This document shows, one piece after another, positions 23,673 to 32,848 of a DNA stretch of 64,000 nucleotides (positions are counted from its first letter, which is position 1; each line of letters opens with the position of its first letter). The position numbers were made by a program, and so were the translations under genes. The stretch comes from Faeciplasma sp048393055 (GTDB taxonomy: Bacteria > Bacillota > Clostridia > Oscillospirales > Ruminococcaceae): contig DBFJJS010000012.1 of NCBI GenBank assembly GCA_048393055.1, positions 1-64,000 of the forward strand, in the 5' to 3' direction. The notes beneath the pieces are model-generated. The model did no database searches. It saw only the letters and a list, made by a program, of their open reading frames with translations, and was not told the DNA's origin.

Positions 23673-25445
23673 TTACTCTTTATCTATCACAGCAATATGC
23701 AGCTCTTCGAGCTGTTTGGGGTCTACCTCCGCCGGGCAGCTCGACATAAGCTCGCTGGCGTTCTGGACCTTCGGGAACGCGAGAACGTCCCTTAAGCTGT
23801 CCGCGCCGCACAAAAGCATTGACAGCCTGTCGAGACCGAGGCCGAAGCCGCCGTGAGGCGGAGCGCCGTATTTATACGCTTCTACCAGGAAGCCGAACTT
23901 TGCCTCTATTTCCTCGTCGGTAAGACCGAGAGAGCGGAACATGTGCTCCTGAAGCTCGCAGTCGGTTATTCTCATCGAGCCTGAGCACAGCTCTATTCCG
24001 TTCATTACAAGGTCGTAGCACTTTGCGCGGACGTTCGCGGGGTCGGTGTCAAGGTATTCAAGGCATTCGTCCAGCGGCATGGTGAACGGATGATGCATAG
24101 CGTCCCAGCTGCCGGTCTCGTCGTTGTACTCAAAGAACGGGAACTCCACTATCCACAAAAGATTGTACTTATCAGCGGGGATAATGTCCATTTTCCTTGC
24201 CGCTATCAGCCTGAGCGCGCCCAAAACGGGAAGCGTCACCTTGTCCTTGTCAGCGACGATAAGCACAACGTCTCCCTTTTCGGCGTTTAAGCGGGAGAGT
24301 ATCGAGTCAAGCTCGCCCTCCTTTAAGAACTTGGCGAACGAGCAGGAGGGGGCGTCGTCCACCCACCTGATATAGGCAAGACCCTTTGCGCCTATTCCTC
24401 TGGCGTGCTCTGCGAGCTTGTCTATTTCCTTTCTTGTGTAGACCTGCGCGCCATCCTTAACGACTATCGCCCTTACCGAGCCGCCCGCCTCTATCGCGGA
24501 TTTGAACACGGCGAAGTCGATGTCCTTAACGGCGTCGGTGATATCTTGAAGCTCCATGCCGAAGCGCGTGTCCGGCTTATCGGAGCCGTAGCGGTTCATG
24601 GCCTCGGCGTAGGTCATCCTGGGAAGCGGAAGCGAAAGCTCTATGCCCATTACGTCCTTAAATATCCTGTGCATAAGACCTTCACCGGTTTTAAGTATGT
24701 CCTCGACGTCCACAAAAGACATTTCCACATCTATCTGAGTAAATTCCGGCTGCCTGTCCGCTCTTAAATCCTCGTCTCTGAAGCAGCGCGCGAGCTGGAC
24801 GTAGCGGTCAAGCCCTGCCACCATCAGAAGCTGCTTGTATATCTGGGGCGATTGGGGAAGAGCGTAGAATTTTCCGTCGTGGATTCTCGACGGGACGAGG
24901 TAATCCCTCGCGCCCTCCGGGGTGGAGCGTATCATCATGGGAGTTTCAATCTCCAAAAAGCCGTTTTCATAGAAATACTCCCTCGCGGATTTTGCGATTT
25001 CATGCCTTGTGATAAGGCTTTGGGTGAGTTTTTTTGTCCGAAGGTCCAAATAGCGGTATTTGAGCTTGAGCTCGTCGTTTACCTTGTCGGAATTGGTTAT
25101 CTCGAACGGCGTCGTCTGCGCCTTTGAGAGTATTTTAAGCTCGGTTACCCTTATCTCGACGGTTCCGGTTTTTATCTCGGTGTTTACGCTTTCCCTCGGC
25201 GTTACCATGCCGCGCGCCATCAGGACGTATTCGTTTTTTACCGAAGCCGCCTTTTCAAACACGGAGCGGTCAGTGTCGTCTCCAAACGCGAGCTGGACTA
25301 TTCCCGTCCTGTCCCGAAGGTCTATAAATATAAGGTTTCCTAAGTTTCTGACCTTTTGCGCGAATCCGCCTACCACCACCTCGCACGGCGTGAGAGGTAT
25401 CTGTGCGCAGTAATGAGTGCGTCTTAAGTTATCCATTCTGTCCAT
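23673..25445 (-). CDS. aspS: aspartyl-tRNA synthetase
   Basis: 590 residues, bacterial type. N-terminal OB-fold (NLIFIDLRDRTGIVQLAFG), class II motif 1 and motif 2 (ARCFRDEDLRADRQPEFTQI) with the bacterial GAD insertion in between (about 290-420), and motif 3 GGFGLGLDRLSMLL near the end. It charges tRNA-Asp in the cytoplasm. GGAGGAA lies just before the ATG; the gene starts 15 bases after hisS. Both genes are read from the T-box transcript. Confidence 0.97.
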   Translation of the reverse strand: MDRMDNLRRTHYCAQIPLTPCEVVVGGFAQKVRNLGNLIFIDLRDRTGIVQLAFGDDTDRSVFEKAASVKNEYVLMARGMVTPRESVNTEIKTGTVEIRVTELKILSKAQTTPFEITNSDKVNDELKLKYRYLDLRTKKLTQSLITRHEIAKSAREYFYENGFLEIETPMMIRSTPEGARDYLVPSRIHDGKFYALPQSPQIYKQLLMVAGLDRYVQLARCFRDEDLRADRQPEFTQIDVEMSFVDVEDILKTGEGLMHRIFKDVMGIELSLPLPRMTYAEAMNRYGSDKPDTRFGMELQDITDAVKDIDFAVFKSAIEAGGSVRAIVVKDGAQVYTRKEIDKLAEHARGIGAKGLAYIRWVDDAPSCSFAKFLKEGELDSILSRLNAEKGDVVLIVADKDKVTLPVLGALRLIAARKMDIIPADKYNLLWIVEFPFFEYNDETGSWDAMHHPFTMPLDECLEYLDTDPANVRAKCYDLVMNGIELCSGSMRITDCELQEHMFRSLGLTDEEIEAKFGFLVEAYKYGAPPHGGFGLGLDRLSMLLCGADSLRDVLAFPKVQNASELMSSCPAEVDPKQLEELHIAVIDKE

Positions 25446-25460
25446 GCTTATTCCTCCGCG

Positions 25461-26786
25461 TCAAAGACCGAGACCCTCGCTTATAGCGTCCTCGATGCCC
25501 TCGGTCTCAAATATTTCGTTTATTAAAAGAGTAGTGAAGCCGTCCTTAAAGCTGTCCAGGGAAACGGCCGTCTGCTCGCCGGTGCGCATGTTTTTAAGGT
25601 TTGCCGAGCCGGATGACAGCTCGTCGTCTCCCAGCACGCACACAAACCTCGCACCGATTTTGTCCGCATATCTCATCTGCGGCTTAAGTCCCCTGCCGAT
25701 AAGGTCGTACTCAACGCCGTAGCCGTCCTCTCTCAGCGCCTGCGCGAGCAGCACAGCCTTTTCCCGCGCAGCCTCGCCCATCGGGGCAAAGTACAGGTCG
25801 CAGCGCTTCGGCTCTAAAAACTCCCTGCCCTGCTGCTCCATGATAAGAATAAGCCTTTCAAGCCCCATCCCGAAGCCAAGCGCAGGAGTGGGCTGCCCGC
25901 CGAGCTCGCTCACAAGCCCGTCGTACCGCCCACCGCCGCAGACCGTGCCCTGAGAGCCGATGTCGTTTGATATAAATTCAAACACCGTCCTCGTGTAGTA
26001 GTCAAGCCCTCTTACGATTCTGGGATTTATACTGTAGGCGATTTTGCAGCCATTCAAAATCTGCTTGAGCTTATCAAAGTGAGTTCTGCAATCGCCGCAG
26101 AGGTAATCAAGTATCACCGGCGCTCCCTTTGCGATTTCAGAGCATATCTGCGACTTGCAGTCGAGTATTCTCATCGGGTTTTTATCAAGACGCTCAAGGC
26201 ATGTTGCGCAGAGCTGGTCTTTATATTGTGAAAAATACTCCCTGAGCGCCGCCACATAGCTTTTTCTGCACTCGGGGCAGCCTATCGAGTTTATGTTGAG
26301 CGTTATATTTTCAAGCCCGCAGGAATCCAGCGCAGCCTTTGCGAGCATTATCACCTCTGCGTCGGCATAAGCGTCCTTGGCGCCGAACATCTCCACTCCG
26401 AACTGGTGGAATTCCCTCAGCCTGCCCGCCTGCGGCTTCTCGTGCCTGAAGCAGGAGGTGATGTAATACACCTTCTGCGGCATCCCTTCGTTCATAACGC
26501 CGTTTTCAAGCATGGCGCGCACGACCCCGGCCGTGCCCTCCGGCTTTAGCGTGAAGGTCGCGTCTCCCTTTGAGGAAACGGTGTACATTTCCTTGGTGAC
26601 GACGTCCGAGGTGTCTCCCACCGAGCGCACGAAAAGTCCGGTTTCCTCAAACGTCGGAGTGCGTATTTCCTTAAATCCGAACTGCTCCGCCGCGTTTCTT
26701 GCGGCTTGTTCAACAGTGTGCCACTTGTGAATCGACGACGGCAGTGCGTCCTGCGTGCCTCTTGGTCTTTGTGCAAGTAAAGCCAT
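25461..26786 (-). CDS. hisS: histidyl-tRNA synthetase
   Basis: 441 residues from the ATG at 26786, with GGAGGATA upstream and the conserved start LLAQRPRGTQDALP. An ATG 75 bases upstream falls within the T-box terminator and is not used. Class II signatures: YTVSSKGDATFTLKPEGTAG, motif 2 SCFRHEKPQAGRLREFHQFG, the His-specific RGLDYYTRTVFEF, and motif 3 ALGFGMGLERLILIM. A Cys cluster (CGDCRTHF, CATCLERL) is a common feature of firmicute HisS. Confidence 0.97.
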   Translation of the reverse strand: MALLAQRPRGTQDALPSSIHKWHTVEQAARNAAEQFGFKEIRTPTFEETGLFVRSVGDTSDVVTKEMYTVSSKGDATFTLKPEGTAGVVRAMLENGVMNEGMPQKVYYITSCFRHEKPQAGRLREFHQFGVEMFGAKDAYADAEVIMLAKAALDSCGLENITLNINSIGCPECRKSYVAALREYFSQYKDQLCATCLERLDKNPMRILDCKSQICSEIAKGAPVILDYLCGDCRTHFDKLKQILNGCKIAYSINPRIVRGLDYYTRTVFEFISNDIGSQGTVCGGGRYDGLVSELGGQPTPALGFGMGLERLILIMEQQGREFLEPKRCDLYFAPMGEAAREKAVLLAQALREDGYGVEYDLIGRGLKPQMRYADKIGARFVCVLGDDELSSGSANLKNMRTGEQTAVSLDSFKDGFTTLLINEIFETEGIEDAISEGLGL

Positions 26787-26804
26787 GTCAGTATTATCCT
26801 CCAA

Positions 26805-27040
26805 ATATAAAATAAAGGCGGCCGTCACCCCAAAAAGGGACGACAGTCGCCGCGGTACCACCCTTTGTTACCGCCATTTTGCGCAAAATAGGCGGTCTCT
26901 TTGTCCTTAACGCGGAAAACGCCGCGGCTTGATCACCGCAGGGCTCGGGGGCGTCCTTCCCCGTATCCGGTGTAAACGCTTTCACCAACATGCGTTCTCT
27001 CTTTGCCGCCTAAGATAAAGGTACTCTTCCCGTCAAAGCC
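26805..27040 (-). promoter_or_regulatory. T-box riboswitch of hisS-aspS
   Basis: On the minus strand the leader has the stem I elements GGGAAGAGTA, AGAGAG and GTTGGTGAAAG, the full T-box sequence AGGGTGGTACCGCGG (revcomp at about 26857-26871), and a terminator stem with GTCGTCCC / GGGTGACGGC before TTTATTTT. Uncharged tRNA binding to stem I and the T-box switches the stem from terminator to antiterminator. By the usual spacing (GAA-N-codon before CCCGAG), the specifier reads GAC, Asp; this reading is inferred. Confidence 0.93.
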
Positions 27041-27196
27041 TTTGTGAATTTAAGATATTATATGTTCAAGCTTGTTTTTGCCGGTATTTGCCATAGTTAT
27101 GCTTTTTCGCAGAGCAGCATGATACTCTTAGATGCCTGCAGTGCTTCCCTTATAATGTTCCTTTTAAATATATTTTTATAAAATGTTTCGAGCCTG

Positions 27197-27225
27197 ATAA
27201 TACATCAGCACGGACGGTTTGTCAA
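27197..27225 (-). promoter_or_regulatory. sigma-A promoter of the hisS-aspS leader
   Basis: On the minus strand TTGACA (27225-27220), 17 bases, TATTAT (27202-27197). It lies about 150 bases upstream of T-box stem I, so the transcript carries an extra 5' segment of unknown role. The rest of the gap between this promoter and 27409 shows nothing recognisable. Confidence 0.85.
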
Positions 27226-27408
27226 GTCTGATTTGATACCGTGCTGCAAATCCGGTCTGACGTGCGCAGATCAATCGGCGTTACTCCGATGGAAGGCAGG
27301 CTTGTCCCGCAAAAGCAGATAACGCGTTAAAATATAGCTTTAGCTTGGCTCTGCGGAAAAAACAGCCGTCCGCCGCTTTAGGTTTAAAGAATACCGCCGC
27401 TTATGGCA

Positions 27409-27450
27409 GAAAATATTGCCGCGCAAATATATAAAAGCCGCGGCAGTTTT
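27409..27450. terminator. terminator hairpin after mgsA-like gene
   Basis: TGCCGCG/CGCGGCA stem with T-runs on both sides (ATATTTT on the minus strand, GTTTTTAA on the plus strand). Confidence 0.65.
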
Positions 27451-27468
27451 TAAGCTGAGCGTAGCATG

Positions 27469-27864
27469 TCATCTTACGTATTCTCTCCAGTCGAGGTCTC
27501 CCCTTGCAAGGGCCATAATAAGCGTTTCGGCGGTAGCTATATTTGTAGCTACCGGGAGATTATATACGTCGCACAGCCTTAAAACGTCTGTTTCATCCGG
27601 ATCGCTGGATTTGTGATGCAGAGGGTCTCTGAAGAAAATTACAAGGTCTATTTCGTTGCAGGAGATTTTAGAGCTTATCTGCTGGCAGCCGCCCTGCGAG
27701 CCAATAAGGTATTGCTTGATGTTGAGACCGGTAGCCTCCTCAACCTGCTTGCCGGTGGTCCCGGTTGCGCAGAGATTATGCTTCGACAAAATCCCGCTGT
27801 AAGCAATACAGAACTGGATCATCAGCTCCTTTTTAGAGTCGTGCGCGATAAGTGCTATGTTCAT
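27469..27864 (-). CDS. mgsA: methylglyoxal synthase family protein with altered active site
   Basis: 131 residues, full length for the family, no gaps against the E. coli enzyme apart from its N-terminal 11 and C-terminal extension. Methylglyoxal synthase converts dihydroxyacetone phosphate to methylglyoxal. The phosphate site (ATGTTGK), H8-D9 (E. coli H19-D20), D80 (D91) and D90 (D101) are kept. The general base D71, normally in GGDQQ, is Cys here (GGCQQ, codon at 27685-27687), and H98 is Ser (KSSDPD). So it may be inactive or may catalyse or sense something else. It follows the mreBCD-PBP2 genes, where mgsA is often found in Clostridia. Confidence 0.8.
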   Translation of the reverse strand: MNIALIAHDSKKELMIQFCIAYSGILSKHNLCATGTTGKQVEEATGLNIKQYLIGSQGGCQQISSKISCNEIDLVIFFRDPLHHKSSDPDETDVLRLCDVYNLPVATNIATAETLIMALARGDLDWREYVR

Positions 27865-28025
27865 TGGCTCATCCCCCTTTGGTAATTGTAATAGGTAATT
27901 GTAATAAAAATTTTTATAATGCCGAATACTTGCCCAACATATTTTATATTATTAATGATATCATATCGCAGATGGATTGTCAAAGGGAAAGGGGATGTAA
28001 TTTTATACAAATCTATTAATAAAAA

Positions 28026-30134
28026 TCAGTCAGTAATCACAATACTCCTCATCCTGCCGTCCCCTAAATCCTCTACGGCGGTTTCATATCCGTAATATGC
28101 CTCTATAATTTTACGCACTGTATATTTTGCATACTCCCCGTTTTCTATTACTACCGCAAACGCAATTTCCGGGTCGTCCGCGGGATAAAATCCGACTACG
28201 GTGGAGTTCTGAGTCGCCTTATTGCTTGCCTGAGGCGTTCCGGTTTTTATCGCAGCTTTTTCGGGAAGCGCGTCCATGGAAAACTGCGCCTCGAACGCCG
28301 CCGCTTCGTTTGAGGCATAGTATGTCTGCGACGGAGTGTTTTCCGCCGCGAGGATCATGCCCTCGACTACCGGCGCTATTACCGAGTCATAATCCGCGTC
28401 GAGCGTCGAAACGGTTTCAGGCTCTGTTTTATCGAGCATTTCGGTCATGTTGTAATCCCATATCGAGTCCACAAGATAGGGCTGAAGCCTCACTCCGCCG
28501 TTTGCGATGGTAGCAGCCTGAACGCACATCTGAAGCGGGGTAACCCCTACCTCCGACTGCCCGATGGCCGCCTGCAGGACCTGCCCTACGGTCCACTCAA
28601 GCCCCAGCGAGGCGAACGTATCAGGAGATGCAAGATATCCTTCGGACGAGCTTATTTCTATCCCCATGTCCTCACCGAGGCCCAAAGCATGCTCATATTC
28701 TATCAGCTTATCAAGCCCGAGCTTTTGCACCACCTGATAGAAGAAGATGTTGCAGCTCTTTTCTATTGCTTCGACTACGTTTATGCTCCCGTGCGAGCCG
28801 GTGCAGTTTACCACAATGTCCAAAAAGTTATAATGGCGGTTGCAGGTAAACTCGTCGTCGACCGTTATAACGCCTTCGCTGAGCGCGGCTATCGCAGTCA
28901 CGGTTTTCATGACCGAGCCGGGACGGTAAAGCCCGTCTGTGGCGCGGTTGTAAAGCGGGGAGCCCTCGGCGTTCAAGACCGAGGAATAGTCTGAAAGCAG
29001 GTCGTTTATATCGTAATTAGGGGCGGACGCCATCGCAAGAATCGCTCCTGTCTTAACATCCATGACGACCGCCGCGCCGGCGTTGCAGTCGGAAAAATCG
29101 AGCTGCTGCCTGGTTGCGGAGTCGGTTTTTGTCAATATTCCGTCCCGAAGGTAGCTTATGTGGTTTTCAAGGATGGTTTGAAGCTTGCTTTGAAGCTCCG
29201 CGTCGATGGTGAGCATGACGGTGTTTCCCGGGGTCTGCGGCTTTGTTACGGTCTCGGTGACCGTCCCGTCGTCCGAAACGGTTATCTGCTTTTCCCCGCT
29301 TTCGCCTCTCAGCTCGCTTTCCATCGCCTTTTCTATCCCGCTTTTGCCGACGGTGTCGTTAAGCTCGTAGCCGCTGTCCTTGAGCTGCTCGTACTCCTCC
29401 GCGTATATAGGTCCTACATATCCTATGCCGTGCGCAAAAATGTCGCCGCCGGTATACACTCTTACCGCCGCCTCAGTTATGTCTGCGCCCGCTATCTGCG
29501 CCCTCAGCTCCCTCACGGCAGACGCGGTTTCTATAGGCACGCCCGTTGCGAAGGTGTAATCGTTTTTGGAGGAAAAATCGGCAAGAAGCATCTGATACCT
29601 CACGCCCGCTATTATCCTCTGCTCGCGGGGGGTGTAGCTGCCGCTTATTTCGTAGTCCTCTATAAGGCGGTCTATGCAGTTTTGCGCCGTGGCGTAGCTG
29701 TTCAGGCGCAGCTTGTCTATCATCCTGTCTATATCGGACTGCTTGGCGTCAGAAAGGAATTCATACGGCTCTTCTTCTGTTATGGGCGTTTGGTCTATCC
29801 AGCTGACGCCGTCCTCCTCCAAAAGCCTTGCAAGTCTTAAGATGACCTCGTTTTGCTCCCCGACGTCGTCCGGGAAGAAGGAGTGCTCTATTATTACGTT
29901 GTACGCGACCTCGTTTTCCACCAGCGGCACGCCGTTTGAATCGACTATGCAGCCCCTTGCCGCAGGAAGCGTCTGATAGGCGGTGGTGGAGCTTTTTGAA
30001 AGGCTCAGGTACATCTGACCGTCCACAATCTGAAGCTTCATAAGGCGTATCCCGAAAACGACGGCGAAAACCACCACTGCGCCGACCGCTATCAGCACTC
30101 TGATTATGTTTGAAAGCTTTTTCATACGCTCCAT
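28026..30134 (-). CDS. mrdA: penicillin-binding protein 2 (elongasome transpeptidase)
   Basis: 702 residues. An N-terminal membrane anchor (about 10-32), the non-catalytic pedestal with AARGCIVDSNGVPLVENEVA, and a C-terminal transpeptidase domain with SVMK (active Ser near 407), SCN near 460 and KTG near 631. It is a class B PBP that cross-links lateral wall together with RodA and MreBCD. The ATG at 30134 has AGGAGG six bases upstream. rodA is not in the operon. A SpoVD-like role is less likely because there is no PASTA domain and the gene follows mreD. Confidence 0.93.
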   Translation of the reverse strand: MERMKKLSNIIRVLIAVGAVVVFAVVFGIRLMKLQIVDGQMYLSLSKSSTTAYQTLPAARGCIVDSNGVPLVENEVAYNVIIEHSFFPDDVGEQNEVILRLARLLEEDGVSWIDQTPITEEEPYEFLSDAKQSDIDRMIDKLRLNSYATAQNCIDRLIEDYEISGSYTPREQRIIAGVRYQMLLADFSSKNDYTFATGVPIETASAVRELRAQIAGADITEAAVRVYTGGDIFAHGIGYVGPIYAEEYEQLKDSGYELNDTVGKSGIEKAMESELRGESGEKQITVSDDGTVTETVTKPQTPGNTVMLTIDAELQSKLQTILENHISYLRDGILTKTDSATRQQLDFSDCNAGAAVVMDVKTGAILAMASAPNYDINDLLSDYSSVLNAEGSPLYNRATDGLYRPGSVMKTVTAIAALSEGVITVDDEFTCNRHYNFLDIVVNCTGSHGSINVVEAIEKSCNIFFYQVVQKLGLDKLIEYEHALGLGEDMGIEISSSEGYLASPDTFASLGLEWTVGQVLQAAIGQSEVGVTPLQMCVQAATIANGGVRLQPYLVDSIWDYNMTEMLDKTEPETVSTLDADYDSVIAPVVEGMILAAENTPSQTYYASNEAAAFEAQFSMDALPEKAAIKTGTPQASNKATQNSTVVGFYPADDPEIAFAVVIENGEYAKYTVRKIIEAYYGYETAVEDLGDGRMRSIVITD

Positions 30135-30150
30135 ATGCCGCCTCCTCGCG

Positions 30151-30852
30151 TCACACTCTGTCGATTTTTTCGTCCTGCTGTTCTATATCAAGGGTCTTAT
30201 GCCCCCGTGAAAGCCTTTCGGCAAGCCGCACCGCAAGAAAAATCAGCGGGCTTATAAGCATTGTTTTAATAAAGCTGGGCAGAAGCCGCAGTCTTATTAT
30301 TTCCTCGTAGCCCTCAAAGTCCCATATTCTGTAGTAAAAGAAGTACACAAGATAGTAGTATGCCATGCATAAGGCAAGGGTATAAATCAGAAAGTTTATT
30401 ATGTTTTTTCTGAAGAACTGCCTAAACAGCGCCGAGCCTATCCCGAAAGCAAAGCATAGATAAAAGCTTGTAAAGCCGATAAGCTGCCCGAGCGACATGT
30501 CTATAAGAACCCCGATAACAAGCCCCGCCGCCGCGCTGTGTATTTCCCCTGAATACAGCGCCAGAGCGCACCCGAGAGGCAGAAGCAGCAGCGCGCGCGA
30601 GCTTTGGGGAGGGCCCGAGGTGGACGCCGCGTACAAAAAAAGCGCCAAAAGAGCGTAAAACGCCCATTTGATAACCGCCCTTGCCGCAGGGCTGAGGCGC
30701 AGTCCGGGCGCGCCGGAGTCCTTCTTTTGTCCGCGTCCGCCGTCGCTGGCCCATGACTGCGCCCGAAGCCTGTGACCTAACGGGCTTTTTTTGCCCGCTT
30801 TGTACCGCTTTTGCGAAAGCGGACCCTTCTTTGCGGAAGGATTATTCTTCAT
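30151..30852 (-). CDS. mreD: rod shape-determining protein MreD
   Basis: 233 residues from the ATG at 30852, which overlaps the end of mreC (TATGAAGAATAA) with GGAAAGGG upstream. A basic, low-complexity cytoplasmic N-terminus of about 60 residues, longer than in most MreD proteins, is followed by five or six membrane helices typical of MreD (GEIHSAAAGLVIGVLIDMSL, GFTSFYLCFAFGIGSAL). It is the membrane partner of MreC in the elongasome. Confidence 0.88.
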   Translation of the reverse strand: MKNNPSAKKGPLSQKRYKAGKKSPLGHRLRAQSWASDGGRGQKKDSGAPGLRLSPAARAVIKWAFYALLALFLYAASTSGPPQSSRALLLLPLGCALALYSGEIHSAAAGLVIGVLIDMSLGQLIGFTSFYLCFAFGIGSALFRQFFRKNIINFLIYTLALCMAYYYLVYFFYYRIWDFEGYEEIIRLRLLPSFIKTMLISPLIFLAVRLAERLSRGHKTLDIEQQDEKIDRV

Positions 30853-31693
30853 AGCCGCTGCCCTTTCCGTCAAAGTCGACTATTACATATACCGTTTTAA
30901 GCTCGCTTGCGTCTATCAAGGGCTTAAGCTCCGCGGTTCGGGACAGACCGTTGTCCGCAATTTCGCTTTTTCCTATCGTGCCCACGACCAGCCCCTTCGG
31001 GACAAGCCCCGAGTACCCCGAGGTCACTATTATGTCGCCCTCGGTGAGCTCGCAGTCGAGAGGGATGTAAAGCATTCTCATAAGCCCGTCGGAAGCAAGC
31101 TCGAGGCTTCCCTCGGTAACTCCCGTTTCGCCCGTCCTCACGCAGTACACTCCTATCGACAGCTCGTTTGAAAGAATGGTCGTCACTCTGGAGTAGGTGT
31201 ACTCCGCCTCCGAGACAAAGCCCACCAGCCCGTCCTTGGTAACAACGGGATCGTTTAGCTTTACGCCGTCCTTTGTGCCCTTGTCGATAAAGAAAGAGCC
31301 GAAAACATCATTTGCGGTATGGCCTATTACCGTACAGGGCTCGGAAAACTCGATTCCGGGACTGGACTGCGCCAGCCCTACCATTTCTCGCAGATGTTCG
31401 TTTTCCTGCTTTGTATCGATATAGTCAACCATCTGATTGGTAAGCTCGGCAATCTCCTCTTTAAGCTTGATATTTTCCTCGTAGTAGTCGTTGGCGTTTA
31501 TAAGCATGTCAAGCCGTGAGGTGACCCACGAGGATATCGCCTCCGACGCGCGCTGTATAGGGGACAGCACCGCTCCCAGTCCAGAGCTTATGGCGGTCGA
31601 GGAGGACAGCGCGGCGTAAAGCATTATTCCAACGGCAAAAGCGCCGAGGCAGAGTATAACCTTGAATTTTTTGCTTTTGAAAAATTCCTTCAC
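30842..31693 (-). CDS. mreC: rod shape-determining protein MreC
   Basis: 283 residues: cytoplasmic start, one TM helix (about 11-30), a coiled coil (about 65-105), then the beta-rich domain with VIGHTANDVFGSFFIDKGTK and VTSGYSGLVPKGLVVGTIG. It scaffolds PBP2 on the outer face of the membrane. It is downstream of mreB, with a strong hairpin between them. Confidence 0.94.
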   Translation of the reverse strand: MKEFFKSKKFKVILCLGAFAVGIMLYAALSSSTAISSGLGAVLSPIQRASEAISSWVTSRLDMLINANDYYEENIKLKEEIAELTNQMVDYIDTKQENEHLREMVGLAQSSPGIEFSEPCTVIGHTANDVFGSFFIDKGTKDGVKLNDPVVTKDGLVGFVSEAEYTYSRVTTILSNELSIGVYCVRTGETGVTEGSLELASDGLMRMLYIPLDCELTEGDIIVTSGYSGLVPKGLVVGTIGKSEIADNGLSRTAELKPLIDASELKTVYVIVDFDGKGSGYEE

Positions 31694-31739
31694 CGCGTCT
31701 CCTCCTTTCGTTTATTCTTCGGCGGTAAAATTCAAAATT

Positions 31740-31765
31740 CCGCGCCGTACCTGGTACGGCGCGGA
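31740..31765 (-). repeat. strong hairpin between mreB and mreC
   Basis: CCGCGCCGTACC and GGTACGGCGCGG are perfectly complementary over 12 bp with a one-base centre. Only a weak T-rich stretch (AATTTTGAATTTT) follows on the minus strand. It may be an attenuator or RNA-processing site that lowers mreC/mreD/PBP2 expression relative to mreB. Confidence 0.7.
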
Positions 31766-31784
31766 AAACACAGCCTCTTTATAA

Positions 31785-32810
31785 TCAATAGGAGCTGTCG
31801 TTGCCGTTTAAAACGTCGTGAAGCTCTTCGATATTTTCAAGGAGCTTTCCGGTGCCGTCCACCACGCAGTCCAGAGGCCGCTCGGCGATATAAACGGGTA
31901 TGCCCGTCTCCTCGTTTATAAGCTTATCAAGCCCGCGCAGATACGCTCCGCCGCCCGCAAGCGTGATGCCGGAGTCGATAATATCGGCAGAAAGCTCCGG
32001 AGGGGTGCGCTCAAGCGTTACCTTTATTGCCTCTATGATGTGCGAAAGCGGCTCGGACAGGGCCTCTCTTATCTCGCTGGAGGTGACGGTGATGTTTTCG
32101 GGAAGACCGGTAAGCAGGTTTCTTCCTTTTATCTCGAGCTCCTTGTCTTCGTCCGTCGGGTACGCCGAGCCGATTTCTATTTTTATAAGCTCGGCGGTTC
32201 TTTCGCCTATCAAAAGGTTGTATTTGCGCTTGATGAAATTTATTATGGACAGATCGAACTCGTCTCCTGCGACGCGCACCGAACGGCTTGTTACAATGCC
32301 GCACAGCGATATTACCGCCACCTCGCTGGTCCCGCCCCCGATATCGACTATCATGGAGCCGGTCGGCTCTTCGACGGGCAGTCCCGCGCCTATCGCGGCC
32401 GCCATCGGCTCTTCTACAATAGAGACCCTTTTAGCGCCAGCCCCCTCGGCGGCTTCCTTGACCGCACGGCGCTCTACCGCCGTTACTCCGGACGGTATGC
32501 ATATTATTACCCTCGCCTTTACAAGGGGGTTGCTTCCTATCGCCTTTCGTATAAACTCCTGAAGCATTGCGGTTGTCATGTCGAAGTCCGCGATAACACC
32601 GTCCTTAAGCGGTCTTACCGCGCGTATCGAGCCCGGAGTGCGTCCTATGATGTTTTTTGCCTCCTGACCGACGTAGCGCACGGCGTCGGTCTTGGTGTCC
32701 ACCGCGACAACCGAAGGTTCTCTTATGATAATTCCCTTGCCTTTGAGATAAACCAGCGTATTGGCTGTTCCAAGGTCTATTCCTATGTCTTTTTTGAACA
32801 CTTTTTGCAT
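31785..32810 (-). CDS. mreB: actin-like rod shape protein MreB
   Basis: 341 residues. Actin-fold nucleotide signatures: GIDLGTANTLVYLKGKGIII at the start, VDIGGGTSEVAVISL (phosphate 2), and TLAGGGAYLRGLDKLI near the end. MreB filaments guide lateral wall synthesis. An AAAGGGG site lies before the ATG. It is the first gene of the mre cluster. Confidence 0.97.
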   Translation of the reverse strand: MQKVFKKDIGIDLGTANTLVYLKGKGIIIREPSVVAVDTKTDAVRYVGQEAKNIIGRTPGSIRAVRPLKDGVIADFDMTTAMLQEFIRKAIGSNPLVKARVIICIPSGVTAVERRAVKEAAEGAGAKRVSIVEEPMAAAIGAGLPVEEPTGSMIVDIGGGTSEVAVISLCGIVTSRSVRVAGDEFDLSIINFIKRKYNLLIGERTAELIKIEIGSAYPTDEDKELEIKGRNLLTGLPENITVTSSEIREALSEPLSHIIEAIKVTLERTPPELSADIIDSGITLAGGGAYLRGLDKLINEETGIPVYIAERPLDCVVDGTGKLLENIEELHDVLNGNDSSY

Positions 32811-32839
32811 CCCCTTTGTTAAGCGATATTATTATCGAT

Positions 32840-32848
32840 ATTATATCA
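32840..32848 (-). promoter_or_regulatory. extended -10 promoter of mreB
   Basis: On the minus strand TGATATAAT is a perfect extended -10 (TGN-TATAAT), about 30 bases before the mreB start; no good -35 is seen. The 331-base gap to degV otherwise holds only the degV promoter. Confidence 0.6.

Noticed and set aside
31818..32822. 334-codon plus-strand ORF opposite mreB and a 294-codon ORF opposite secA (56425-57309)
   Set aside because: Antisense shadows of well-conserved genes with no recognisable protein features.
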